Shown here: in pieces, positions 1 to 11,257 of the stretch
Position numbering within the stretch: position 1 is the stretch's first letter
How the letters are laid out: each line of letters begins with the position of its first letter
Assembly (NCBI GenBank): GCA_002104895.1
Contig: MCFG01000233.1
Coordinates: 82,501-110,789, forward strand
DNA from: Anaeromyces robustus
Taxonomy: Eukaryota; Neocallimastigomycota; Neocallimastigomycetes; Neocallimastigales; Neocallimastigaceae
Length of the DNA stretch: 28,289 nt
Direction of reading: 5' to 3'
Program-made: the position numbers and the translations under genes
The notes under the pieces: generated by a model
What the model saw: the letters and a program-made list of their open reading frames with translations, nothing else
Databases searched by the model: none
Told to the model about the DNA's origin: nothing

Positions 1-879
1 ACCAGTAACAGCTCTTAAATTAGTCTTTCCAACACTTCCAGAATCCATACCAGAGAAAATGAAACAACTTTGATAAGTGTATGGACCTTCAACATTATCA
101 GCTAAAGCATAACAAATACTTGATTTAATATAAGTAGAAGATGTACAGAAATATTGTACCCATTTACGCATTTTTTTGTTATACATAACATCTGGAGCCC
201 ATACAGAATATCCACCTTCACTGTTTTTACCAACAAAATTGAATGCACCATAATTTGATTTAGAGAATAAATTAGTAAACATTCTATTATTTTCATTGAC
301 ACCTGTATATAATTTAGTAAATTTCCATAAATCGGTAGTATAAGCAGTATCCATATGTGAACCGAAAATATAATACTTATTACCATTCTTAATAACAGAT
401 GGATCATGAACGGATACACCTGATGAATAATTAGACATGACAACAGGTTGAACTTTTCTATTGCGGTCAACAACATCAGGATCAACAGCATTACTAGTTG
501 GGGATGGAGCTACTGTAGTAGTTGGAACGGCATTAGTAGTAGTTGCAGCATTACATGATTTAGAAATACCACACCAATGGTTGTTTTCAATACCCCATTC
601 ACCACTTTCATCAGTATATGATACTGTACAAGTTTTACAACAAGAATAACCTTGATCTTTAATAGTACTAGCACAATCAGTTGGTAAATCTTTACAATAA
701 TCATTTAAACCACACCAGTTGTCATTTTCAAAACCCCAATCACCATCATTATCACTATAATATTTTGTACATCCTTCACAACATGAAAAACCTTGATTTT
801 TAATACTAGCTGAACAATCAGCAAAAGCTTTCTTTGCAAATAAAGCTACACAAACTAATGTAAGATTTCTAATATTCAT
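1..879 (-). CDS. Dockerin-bearing GH43 glycoside hydrolase, C-terminus cut by window edge
   Basis: Secreted plant-polysaccharide hydrolase, probably part of a fungal cellulosome. The ATG at 879 opens a frame that stays open to base 1 (293 residues, rest outside the window). Residues 1-20 form a signal peptide (MNIRNLTLVCVALFAKKAFA). Two tandem Cys-rich modules follow (about 22-62 and 69-109), each with an SCC..CT pair, a GxWGxEN run and a WCG(L/I) motif, as in fungal dockerins of anaerobic fungi. A Thr/Pro/Ala-rich linker spans about 110-135. A five-bladed GH43 fold then begins: VHDPSVIKNGNKYYIFGSH carries the expected catalytic base Asp159, and VWAPDV carries the second conserved Asp230. The general-acid Glu would lie in the missing part. 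The substrate (arabinan, arabinoxylan or xylan) cannot be decided. No intron is seen. Family recognition is by motif; cellulosome membership is inferred from the dockerins. Confidence 0.9.
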   Translation of the reverse strand, partial: MNIRNLTLVCVALFAKKAFADCSASIKNQGFSCCEGCTKYYSDNDGDWGFENDNWCGLNDYCKDLPTDCASTIKDQGYSCCKTCTVSYTDESGEWGIENNHWCGISKSCNAATTTNAVPTTTVAPSPTSNAVDPDVVDRNRKVQPVVMSNYSSGVSVHDPSVIKNGNKYYIFGSHMDTAYTTDLWKFTKLYTGVNENNRMFTNLFSKSNYGAFNFVGKNSEGGYSVWAPDVMYNKKMRKWVQYFCTSSTYIKSSICYALADNVEGPYTYQSCFIFSGMDSGSVGKTNLRAVTG

Positions 880-3093
880 TTTATATGTATATATATATTG
901 TAATATCTAAAAAATTATATAAATTTATTTTATAGATAATATAAATATTAATTATTTAATTTATATTTTAAATTGTAGATAATATAAATATTAAATTATA
1001 CTTTAAATTAAGTTATTGACATTATATTATTTATAATTATAAAAAATTAATTGATTATATATTATATATAATAATACATTGAATTATATTTTTTCAATTT
1101 TAAAAGTAATATTCAATATTTTTCAATTTAAAAAGTAATATTCAATAAATTTTACTGAAAAAAAAAAAAGTTTTTTATTAAAATTTTACCTTTATCAAAA
1201 AGATTTCCTTAGCAAATTAAAAATTTACCTTTATCAAAAAGATTTTATTAATTTATATATAATTATGATAATAATTTAATAATTTTTATAATTTCTTTCT
1301 TTCTTTTATTAATCTATATTGACTTTATCGAATCTTATAATATATACGATTGAAAAAATTATTGAAGAAATTATTTTATTATAAATTATTAATAAAAAAT
1401 TTATAAAAAAATTACTTATTTTATTTTTTGTAAAGGAAAAATTTATATTTATATAAAAAAAAATAAAAATAAAATAAAAATAAAAAAGTAAATATGGAAA
1501 AAATATATATATAGATTTAAATTTTACTATTAAATAAAATTTATTATATAATATAATTATAATATATGATTAATATATAAATATTTGATTATTATTTTTA
1601 TATATATTATTTAATAATCGTTAATATTATTGCGGTATGTTGATTTACATTTATAATAATTATTTTTTGCATTCAAATATATTATATTAATTTAAATTAT
1701 TAAAAACATGATTGATGTGTCCCAAAAAAACAATAAAATATAGATTAAAATTCGTATATCAATTTTGAAGTAATAGATTAAAAAGTATATTATAAATAAA
1801 TTTTATATTAATTTGTGTAATTTGAGATTTGAAAATAAATATGAAAATAGTTATTTTATAATTATTTTAATATAATGAAATATAAATAAGTTAATATTAT
1901 AATGTAAAATAAAGGAATTAATTTTTTTTATATTCTTTATGAATAAAAAAAATTTTTTTAATTAACAATTTTATTAAATATAAAAACAATATTTGTTTTA
2001 ATATTAATAATTATTAAAATAAAAAGCAAATCATTCCTTTATATATATATAACTATTATAAAAAAATTTTTTTTTTCTATTAACAATTTCATATATTTTA
2101 TTAAATTAAATTTTATATTAATTTTCCGTTTCTTCAAAAATATTATTATTTAAAGTTATTAATATTATTATAATTTATTATAATAAAGATTTGCATTATT
2201 AAATAATTTATTTAACAAAATATTACACAATTTAATATTATATTATATTTTATTATACTATTTAATATTAATATTAAACATTGAATAAATAAATAAATAA
2301 ATAAATATTGATAATAATAAATGTTGGTAGTAATTAATAAATTGTTTTTTTTTTTTTTTAAAAAAAAAAAAAATATTAGGAAATTAAAAAAAATATTAGG
2401 ATATTAAAAAATAAAAAAGTTTTTTTTTTTTTAATGACACACAAAACTTTAATTATTACTATAAATCCTTTCAATAATGCATATATACATAATAAATAAC
2501 ACATTATTTGACTAAAAAAATAGCATTATAATTCACTTAGTCAATATTTTTTTTCCCATTAATATTATTATTCCTTTTTATCATCATCCTTAAATTATCA
2601 TTATAATACTTAATTTAAATTCTTTATTATCACATCAGTTTTATTGACATTTCAATTTATTGTTTTTTAATATTATAAAAGTTATTTTATATTATATATT
2701 AATAATTATAACATTCTCTTTTTTTAGCAATTAATAATTATATAATAATAATTAACTTTATCAAAATATTATTATATATTAATTTTTTTTTTTATAAAAC
2801 ATATAAATTAATAAATAATAATTCATTTACTTTTTTTCATACCAAATTTTTCATTTAACATTTTATATTATTAATATAAAATTTTTTAATATAAAAAAAT
2901 ATATATATAATTATTTATTATGATTATTATATCCATATTATTAGATTCAAAAAAATAAATATATAAATATTTATTTCTTTATCATATCATTAATTGAAAA
3001 AAAGAATATTAAATCAATAATATGTTTTTATTATTTGTTTTAATATTTATTGTTATATCAATATTTATTGTTATATAATTAATAATTTAAAAT

Positions 3094-3296
<203 letters not shown>

Positions 3297-3663
3297 TTTA
3301 CAATTTTTTTTTGTTGATTCTTTATATTTTTTTAAATTGTATTTTTATTGATTACTTTTTTTTATTCTTATTTATATCTTTTTATATCTTAAATTTATGT
3401 CTTGATAAATAATAATTTATTTTATATTATTTTATTATTTATTTAGTAATTATTATTATTTACTAATTTATTTAGTAATATGTTTTATTTATTATAAAAA
3501 TAATAATTTATCATTAAATTAAAAATAAAAATACTATATCGAAACATTGATAACTGAATCATATTAAAATACATATATATATATTAATTTATAAATAAAA
3601 ACATTTTTGATAATATGATAATAATTATTTATATTAATAAAGAAAAAAATAATACTGTAACTT

Positions 3664-3843
3664 TATCAATATATCGATATTAATCAATTATTAAAACATT
3701 CAAAACAATATCAATATATCGATATTAATCAATTATTAAAACATTCAAAACAATATCAATATATCGATATTAATCAATTATTAAAACATTCAAAACAATA
3801 TCAATATATCGATATTAATCAATTATTAAAACATTCAAAACAA
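3664..3843. repeat. Four 45-bp tandem direct repeats
   Basis: Four head-to-tail copies start at 3664, 3709, 3754 and 3799, with no spacers and no differences seen between copies. The period is a multiple of three. Only one of the six frames crosses a unit without a stop; read on the plus strand it gives the 15-residue unit YQYIDINQLLKHSKQ. The open frame runs from 3661 to the TAA at 3850-3852 and has no ATG. Each unit contains the palindrome ATATCGATAT. Confidence 0.9.
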
Positions 3844-4029
3844 TTACAATAACTTCTTTTCAATATAACCATTATTATTAAGCATTCAGAGAAAATATAT
3901 ATAATATTTTATTAAATTAATAATATATATATATTTATTTTGACAATGATAAAAAAAATATTATTATTATATCTAATAATGAAGAATACAATAATAACAA
4001 TAATAAAACTTTATTTTAATATTATTATA

Positions 4030-4143
4030 CTATTTCAGATATATTAATAATTGGACTGGTTTGTTTATTTTTATACATTTTAAATTTATTGAATTGTTAT
4101 ATCTATTAATATTTAAAAAAAGATCCATGAGTTTTCGAGACAT
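4030..4143 (-). CDS. Possible 37-residue small ORF, copy 1
   Basis: An ATG at 4143 opens 37 codons to a TAG at 4030, beginning MSRKLMDLFLNINRYNNS and ending KPVQLLIYLK. I do not recognise it. It is basic, with a hydrophobic C-terminus. Support for coding comes only from comparison with the second copy at 4223-4336: within the ORF three of the four differences are synonymous and the fourth is Ile to Val, and the single-base indel between copies falls just upstream of the ATG. It could also be part of a mobile-element remnant or an exon. Confidence 0.25.
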   Translation of the reverse strand: MSRKLMDLFLNINRYNNSINLKCIKINKPVQLLIYLK

Positions 4144-4222
4144 AATTTATTACAGGAAATGTTATATATTTGGTTTAGATATAATAATAACAATAATAAA
4201 ACTTTAGTTTAATATTATTATA

Positions 4223-4336
4223 CTATTTCAGATATATTAATAATTGGACTGGTTTGTTTATTTTTATACATTTTAAATTTACTGAATTATTATATCTATT
4301 GATATTTAAAAATAGATCCATGAGTTTTCGAGACAT
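4223..4336 (-). CDS. Possible 37-residue small ORF, copy 2
   Basis: Second copy of the ORF at 4030-4143, inside the right half of the 193-bp duplication. The frame is intact from the ATG at 4336 to the TAG at 4223. It differs from copy 1 at four bases (CTT/CTA, ATT/ATC and AAC/AAT silent; ATA/GTA giving Ile to Val). Function unknown. Confidence 0.25.
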   Translation of the reverse strand: MSRKLMDLFLNINRYNNSVNLKCIKINKPVQLLIYLK

Positions 4337-4570
4337 AAATTTATTACAGGAAATGTTATATATTTGGTTTAAAAAAAAAAAATAAAACTAATGGAATAGT
4401 TAAGTTAAATTTAATAATATTGGTTCATGTGTAACTGGAATAGTTTTCCTTGTTAATAAGCTATTTTTATGTTGCATTTGCATGATTTCTTAAAAAAAAG
4501 AAAAAGAAAAAGTGATATATTAAGAAAATTAATTAAAATTTTTATTATTATTTTAATTTTATTTTTCTAT

Positions 4571-4600
<30 letters not shown>

Positions 4601-4601
<1 letters not shown>

Positions 4602-4705
4602 ATTTTATTTTATTTTATTTTATTTTATTTTATTTTATTTTATTTTATTTTATTTTATTTTATTTTATTTTATTTTATTTTATTTTATTTTATTTTATTT
4701 TATTT
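4601..4705. repeat. (TATTT)n pentanucleotide microsatellite
   Basis: Twenty-one uninterrupted TATTT units, directly preceded by a run of T from about 4576. It produces a spurious Phe/Tyr/Ile-rich open frame. Confidence 0.97.
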
Positions 4706-5626
4706 TTGCTTTTCTATTGAAATTATATATTATTATTTTTATATATTTTATTAATAGAAATTATAATATAAAAGCAATAATCATTATTAAAATAATAAAT
4801 AAATTAAAAATAAAAATTAAATTTCAAATCACGTGTTCGTATATAATAATGTTAATAAATCATTATTTATGTTATTTAATTTCAATATTTTAATTAGATT
4901 TGAATTAGATTTTTAATTATAATAATTTTAATTATTTCTTAAATGTAATTTAAAACTACATTACAATACGTATTTGATAATACATATATTTTAATAAAAA
5001 TAATTTAACACAATTAATAAAATGTATTTAAAATGTATTAATAAATAAATCATAAAAAAAATAATAAAATAAAAAATATTTATTTATTTAATTAAATAAT
5101 AAATTTAATTAAATTAATTTTTATAGTTTCTTTACTATTTATTATAATATTTTTATAATTATTTTATATAATTTTTATTATTTTTTTTTTAATTAAAAAA
5201 TTAAGAAGTAAATAATACATCACACCTTTTTTAACATATATAATAAAAGTAATTATAAAAATAAATTTAATTTTTGTTTATATATAAAAAGGAGTAATTA
5301 TAAAATAAATAAAAAAATAGAAAAAAAGAAAGAAAGAGAACTTAAATAATCTTTTAAAACAATAAATAACTAGTAATTTAAAAATAATTAAACATTTATA
5401 TTATCAAAATTTTTTTAATAAACAAGATTCATTTTTCTTCTTCTTTTTTTTTTTATTTTTATTCTTTTTTTTATTATATGTTCTAAAATTTAACTAATAA
5501 TATAAAATTGTTTTTATAAATAATAAATAATATTATAATAACATAAATATTTGTTTTTCTTATTACTTTTTTATACAGAAAATATTTTCCATTCATATTT
5601 AAATAAAAAGTAATATATATATTAAA

Positions 5627-6113
5627 ATGAGTGTTGCTAATGTATTTCAAATTGTTAAATGCCCAATAACTTGTCATTCTTTTAATAAGAACAGATCTGG
5701 TAAAATAAAAAACAAAAATATTAATATTTTTATAAATTTAACAAAAAAATTAAATTTAATTTAATAATAATATACAATTAAACTATTTTTATATAAATAT
5801 AGTTGTTTTTTTTTTCTTATGATTATTCTATTATATTTTTATTATTATTATTATTATTTATTTATTATTCCTATTGTTATTATTATTATTAATACAATTA
5901 TTTTTAATTTTTTTATAACCTAATATATACAATATAATATGCATAATTTTACTTCTTTTTAATAATATTATATTTTTTTTAAAAGAGGTTGCTATTTGTC
6001 CAAATACAAATGAAATTCATATTTACAAGAACAAGGGTGGTAAATGGGAACTTGATAGCGTTTTAAAAGAAGTAATAATTTATAAATATTATTTTTAATA
6101 TTTCTCATTAAAC

Positions 6114-6149
<36 letters not shown>

Positions 6150-7213
6150 CAATATATTTTTTCATTTATAATATAAACAAAAAAAGCATGAATATAATAA
6201 AACATATACGATATTTTTCAAAATTTATAAAAAATAAAATAAGGAAAATAAGGAAAATAATACAATGATAATAATGATAATAATAATGATAATAATAAAA
6301 ACAAAATTGAAAATTAAAATCATTAGTATTATAATTATATATGAATTCAATATTTTTTGTTCTTAACTTATTTTCATAGAAATTTATTTTAAAAAAATAA
6401 ATTTCTATGAAAATAAGTTAAGAAAAAAAAATATAATAAATAAATAAATAACAAAATAACAATAACATTATTAATTAATAATAATAGAATAATTAAAAAA
6501 TTATTAATAAGTACTAATAAAATATTTATATGTTCTTACCTGACATATTATTAATATATATATCTATATAATTAAATTCATATTTAATAATAAAAGCATG
6601 ATAAACTTATTACTAGTATTGATTGGGCTCCAGAAACTGATAGAATTGTTTCTTGTTCTCAAGATCGTAATGCATACGTATGGAAAAGAGTAGGTAATGG
6701 TTGGGAACCAACATTAGTTATTCTTCGTATTAATCGTGCAGCTACTGTTGTTAAATGGAGTCCACAAGAAAATAAGTTTGCTGTTGGTACTGGTGCAAAG
6801 AATGTTGCTGTTTGTTATTATGATGAAAGAAACAACTGGTGGCGTAGTATTCACATCAATAAGTTACGTTCAACTGTTCTTTCATTAGACTGGCATCCAG
6901 ATAATCTCCACCTTGCTGTTGGTACTGCTGATTCTAAGGTAAAAAAAAAAAAAAAAAAAAGTTAAAAATTAATATTAAATAAAAATGAGAATAACTATAG
7001 TAATATTATCTTAAAATTAATATAATTTTAATGGTTCTTACTTTTTTTTTTCCTTTCACTTTTTATTTATATCTTGAATAATAAAAAACAAATAATAAAT
7101 AGGTTCGTGTCTTCTCTACAATTTCTGATGAAGCAATTACTTCGTAAGAGTTTATTTTTAAAAAAATAACTATATTAATTATAATTATTTTATAAATTTT
7201 ATATAAATTGTAA

Positions 7214-7244
<31 letters not shown>

Positions 7245-8343
7245 TATTAATTTTCTTTTTTTTTTTTTAACTTAACTTTATTATAAAGTAACAAAAAAAT
7301 TAAGTCTGCTGATACTTTAATTAGTGAAAATAAAGTTGGTGGATGGGTTCACGGTGTTGCTTTCTCACCAAGTGGAAATGTTGTTGCTTACATTGGTATA
7401 CTTCTAATTATTTTAAAATTAAATTTAATAAAATAAAATAAAATAATTAATATATAAAAGGAATAAAAAATAAATAATAATTTTTATATGATTTTTTTTT
7501 TTTTAACTATAATTTTATTATTGTAGGTCACGACTCAAGTTTATCATTCTTATATAGAGATACAAGTGAAGTTGTTACTGTTAAAAGCAAAGATCTTCCA
7601 TATCTTTCTCTTCTCTTCACTGATGAACGTCATGTAATTACTATTGGTTATGACTGTTGCCCAATCTTATTCGAAGAAACTTCACCAAAGAATTGGTAAT
7701 TTTTTTTTTTTTTAAATAATAATAAAAATAATAATTAATATAATAAATATATATATATATATTTCATATTATTTTAAAACAAATAATAATAAATAATAAA
7801 TAATTTTTTCTTTCTTTAATGTTAATAAAAATTTTTTTTTTCATATATAATAATTTTTATAATAAACCAATAAACTATTTATTTATTTAGGAAAAACATG
7901 GGAAAACTTGATCAAGGTGAAAAGAAAGAAGAAGTTGTTTCAAATGCTTTCAACAAATTCAGACAAATGGATACAAGAGGTCAAGAAAATAACGACGATT
8001 CTAGTCTTCCAACTACCCATCAAAACACTATCAAGTATATATACATTCACATATATTTTTATTTTTATTTTCTTTTTTTTTTTTTTTTTTTTTTTTCATC
8101 TACCTATCTAAATATATATATATATATATATATTATTCTTAATTATTAATAACTTGTTTTTATGATTCGAAATGCTAAATAATTAAATATAATAATTTTT
8201 AAATAATTTACTGTTATAGTGATATCAGAATGTATGCTGGTACAAGAGATAATGTTACAAGTTTCACAACTAGTGGTCTTGATGGCAAAATTGTTGTTTG
8301 GGAATTTGATCTTGCTACTGCTTTAAGTAAACTCAAGATTTAA
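5627..8343 (+). CDS. ARPC1: Arp2/3 complex subunit 1 (WD40 protein), 8 exons
   Basis: WD40 beta-propeller subunit of the seven-protein Arp2/3 complex, which nucleates branched actin in the cytoplasm. Exons: 5627-5699, 5986-6071, 6597-6938, 7103-7143, 7289-7395, 7527-7695, 7891-8034, 8220-8343. All seven introns are GT-AG, and the joined frame gives 361 residues, close to the usual family length of about 370. The product begins [20 protein letters not shown] and includes [54 protein letters not shown] and [17 protein letters not shown], which are propeller blades with Asp and Trp-Asp-type strand ends. The insert [20 protein letters not shown] before the last blade matches the protruding insert of ARPC1, which contacts actin. 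Donors are mostly GTAA or GTAT. Intron 2 (525 bp) holds a long hairpin. The gene converges on ERV1. Confidence 0.95.
6350..6434. repeat. Long inverted repeat inside ARPC1 intron 2
   Basis: Arms 6360-6390 and 6394-6424 are perfect 31-bp reverse complements around a 3-nt loop. After one mismatch the pairing continues to 6350 and 6434. Transcribed, it would form a near-perfect hairpin of about 41 bp within the intron. Confidence 0.9.
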
Positions 8344-8676
8344 AGAGTTTAACAAAACAAAGACAAATAGTCAATGTATAAATTAACATCATCAAAAAAA
8401 ATGAACACAAAAATTTTATAACTTAAAATAATAAACATTAAAAAAAAAAAAAAGATAAAAAATTTTAAAAATAAAGAATTAAAAAAAAAAATAGTCAATA
8501 GCATTCAAATAATATTATTAAAATACAAAAAAAAATAAAAAAAATGAAAGTTTTAACAAAAATAAAAAAATTAATAATATGAAGATAAAAAAATAAAAAT
8601 AAAAATATATATATAATATGCATAATATTTAAACAATAGTAAATAAATAAAAAATAAAAATAAAAATAAAAATTAA

Positions 8677-8712
<36 letters not shown>

Positions 8713-8944
8713 AAAAAAAATATATGTTTATAATAATGTTTATAATTAATTAAAAAATAATAATAATAATAAAAATTAAAAATAATATGATAAATAATAA
8801 TATCATTAATATTGTTATGACGAAAACGTTTTGTTGTAGTTGTGGATGTGGTCGTTGTCTTAAATTTTTTTTTCTATAATTTTTCTTTTGACAATAATAA
8901 AAATGAAACCAAAAAATACATATATACATTATTTAACTTTTATA

Positions 8945-9092
<148 letters not shown>

Positions 9093-9257
9093 ATAATAAT
9101 ATCTAATACATTTGTAGTATATATATTACTATATTTATTAATTATTAATTTTTCTTTTTCTTATATTTTTCTCATTTAAAATAAAGACTTTTTTTTTACT
9201 TTATTAAATCATGATAAGTGAAAAAAAGTCTTATATTTTTCTCATTTAATTATTTAG

Positions 9258-9313
9258 TATTTATTTACTTATTTATTTATTTATTAATTTATTTATTTAT
9301 TATTCATTTACTT

Positions 9314-9373
<60 letters not shown>

Positions 9374-9400
9374 CTTATTCTTTATTTATTCATTTATTAT
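9258..9400. repeat. (ATTT)n tetranucleotide microsatellite, interrupted
   Basis: ATTT/TTTA units with scattered C and A interruptions, just downstream of the (TTA)n tract. Confidence 0.9.
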
Positions 9401-9645
9401 TTATTTTTCTTATTGTTCATTAATATTATTTTTTTTTCTATTAAAAAAAATTAAATATATAATAAAATATCAATAAAAAATTCTATATAATTATAAAATT
9501 TGAAATTTGAAATTTTAAATAAATTAAATAAATTAATAAAAAATTAATGAAAATTATTAATTATTATTGTTATTTTATTTAAATAAAAATAATTAATTTA
9601 AATATTAATTACTTTTTAAATAATTTCAATATCAATTCAAATTTA

Positions 9646-9750
9646 TCAATTAAAGCTTATAATATAACCATTAGTTGTGGGAACCTTAAGTTTATAATTC
9701 TTTCTGTCAAAAAATTTATTAATTACTTCCATACTTCTTCTAATTGATAA
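9646..9750 (-). pseudogene. Short coding-like fragment, possible gene relic
   Basis: An open minus-strand stretch reads LSIRRSMEVINKFFDRKNYK and ends with NGYIISFN and TGA at 9646. An internal ATG would give 28 residues. Its composition is less AT-biased than its surroundings and the residues look protein-like. No family is recognised and no partner exon was found upstream. It could be a decayed C-terminus, a short unannotated protein, or chance. Confidence 0.2.
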
Positions 9751-9911
9751 TAAAAAATATTAATTATTTCATATATTTTTATATCTAGGTATTTACATAT
9801 AATTTTGTTGGATTTAAATTTATATATATATATATATTATTTTTTTTTTTTTATTAATGTTATGTGAATATATAATGTACAATATAACGTATATATATAT
9901 ATACTTTTTTA

Positions 9912-10451
9912 TTAATCACAAAAACCATTTGGTGGACCAGTTCTCCAACGTTCATCAACTTTTGAACAATCAAAAATAGGTTTACCAAGTCTAGCATTAA
10001 CTTCATTATGTAATTGACAAACCCATATTCCAAAAGCTGATTTACTTTGAACTTGAGGTGGATTTTCTTTTAATTCTTTAACTAAATATTTTGAACAAGG
10101 TTTACAAGGATAAAATTCTGAAAATATACGTAAAAACGATTCCATATCTTTTTGTTGTTTTTTTGTTGGATTTTCTGGATAATATGCTGCAACAGAATGA
10201 AGATACGTCCATGTTGCTCTTCCTAATTCTTGTGCATTAGGTGGACATTCAAATGTTTCCTTTGGCTGAATTTGACTACTTCCAAAAAATTGACTTAATT
10301 TCATCTTCGAAAAATTTACAATATCACATATTTTACATTTTTTAATATTAGTTGTTGAAGTGGATTCATTTAATTTTCTACTTTCATTTTTTGTCCATGT
10401 TTTAAAAGAAGTACAAACTTTACAATTACTAGTATCAGTTTTATTCGACAT
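9912..10451 (-). CDS. ERV1: FAD-linked sulfhydryl oxidase, ERV1/ALR family
   Basis: Re-oxidises Mia40 in the intermembrane-space disulfide relay. Here it is probably hydrogenosomal, since gut fungi lack respiring mitochondria (inference). Intronless, 179 residues, near the family norm of about 190-205. Cys10-Lys-Val-Cys13, followed by TSFKTW, corresponds to the N-terminal shuttle pair of ALR. The Erv/ALR FAD domain starts near residue 68 (ECPPNAQELGRATWTYLHSV). It has the active-site pair Cys116-Lys-Pro-Cys119, the FAD-binding HNEVNARLGKP motif (148-158), structural Cys145/Cys162, and the closing DCSKVDERWR with Cys178. Unusually there is a second N-terminal CxxC at 39-42 (CKIC). The start at 10451 is supported by the in-frame shuttle motif directly after it. 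It is followed on the right by tRNA-Val on the same strand. Confidence 0.95.
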   Translation of the reverse strand: MSNKTDTSNCKVCTSFKTWTKNESRKLNESTSTTNIKKCKICDIVNFSKMKLSQFFGSSQIQPKETFECPPNAQELGRATWTYLHSVAAYYPENPTKKQQKDMESFLRIFSEFYPCKPCSKYLVKELKENPPQVQSKSAFGIWVCQLHNEVNARLGKPIFDCSKVDERWRTGPPNGFCD

Positions 10452-10854
10452 ATTTTCTTTTTCTTTATTTTTCTGCCTTTTTGCTTTTGCTTTTATTTGA
10501 AATATATTAATTTAAAATTAAAATTAATACTTATATAATTTTTATAATATAATATTTTTTATTAAAAGTATATAATAAAAATATAACTAAATATATATTT
10601 TTTTATTATTATTATTTTTAATTCTTTTATTTTTTTAAAAAGAATAATGCAAATTAAAAAAATAGTTTATTAAAAAATTGTAATTTTTTTAAATTTTAAA
10701 AAAAAAAATTAAAAATATTGAAAAAGAAAATATTTTTCTCTTTGTTATAGCATAATTTATATATATTATATGGTGTGATTTTTAAATATATATATTATTA
10801 AAGCCACAAAGTTTATTATTAGTACCTAACTTTTAGGAGGAAAAAATAACCATT
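10452..10854. other. Spacer upstream of ERV1
   Basis: AT-rich 5' flank of ERV1, starting with a T/C-rich tract on the plus strand (A/G-rich on the coding strand). It also holds the T-run terminator of the tRNA gene. No gene seen. Confidence 0.6.
10841..10846 (-). terminator. RNA polymerase III terminator of tRNA-Val
   Basis: Six A on the plus strand, so a TTTTTT run on the tRNA strand, starting 9 nt past the mature 3' end. This is the usual Pol III stop. Confidence 0.7.
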
Positions 10855-10927
10855 TACCCAAACCCGGGTTCGAACCGGGGACCTTTTCCGTGTAAAGGAA
10901 ACGTGATAACCACTACACTATTTGGAT
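10855..10927 (-). tRNA. tRNA-Val, anticodon UAC, no intron
   Basis: Reads valine at GTA codons (and GTG by wobble). On the minus strand the full cloverleaf folds: acceptor ATCCAAA/TTTGGGT (10921-10927 with 10856-10862; one G-U pair) with discriminator A at 10855; T8-A9; D-arm GTG/CAC with an AGTGGTT loop that also serves as A box; anticodon stem TTTCC/GGAAA with loop TTTACAC giving anticodon TAC; variable loop AGGTC; T-arm CCCGG-TTCGAAC-CCGGG, which includes the B box GGTTCGAAC. The gene is 73 nt, CCA is not encoded and there is no intron. The overall pattern resembles eukaryotic nuclear tRNA-Val. Confidence 0.95.
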
Positions 10928-11257
10928 ACTTGGCTGCTTGCCTGGTAAAGAATGACCAAATAATATTTTTTTGGTCATAATCTATTTATTAAACCTAACC
11001 CTTAAATTTATTGATTATTTATGGAATTTTCATGGAATTTTCCTATACTCTAATAAATTTATAAAAAATTTATTAAATAAATAAATTATATAACATTTAT
11101 TAATATTTATAATAATTAATTTATCAATATCTAATGCATAATTAAAATCTTTTATAAATATTTCAACTGAATTTTTTTAATAAATAAAATACTTTAATAT
11201 AATTATAAATCTTTATAATAAATATTTTATAAATTATAAATAATTGTATTTAAATAA

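Larger units (their letters stand above)
3991..4371. repeat. 193-bp tandem duplication
   Basis: Copy 1 (3991 to about 4177) and copy 2 (4184-4371) are nearly identical, differing by five substitutions and one single-base indel. Each copy contains one short minus-strand ORF, listed separately. Confidence 0.9.

Noticed and set aside
102-704. Open frames on both strands within 102-704
   Set aside because: They are shadows of the GH43 gene in other frames; the true frame shows signal peptide, dockerins and catalytic motifs.
3664-3843. CRISPR array
   Set aside because: Repeats are directly adjacent without spacers and the genome is eukaryotic.
4570-4893. 107-codon plus-strand open frame rich in Phe, Tyr, Ile
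   Set aside because: Created by the T run and the (TATTT)n microsatellite; no protein-like sequence outside the repeat.
5483-5677. 64-codon minus-strand frame
   Set aside because: Overlaps ARPC1 exon 1 and its 5' flank in antisense; low-complexity residues.
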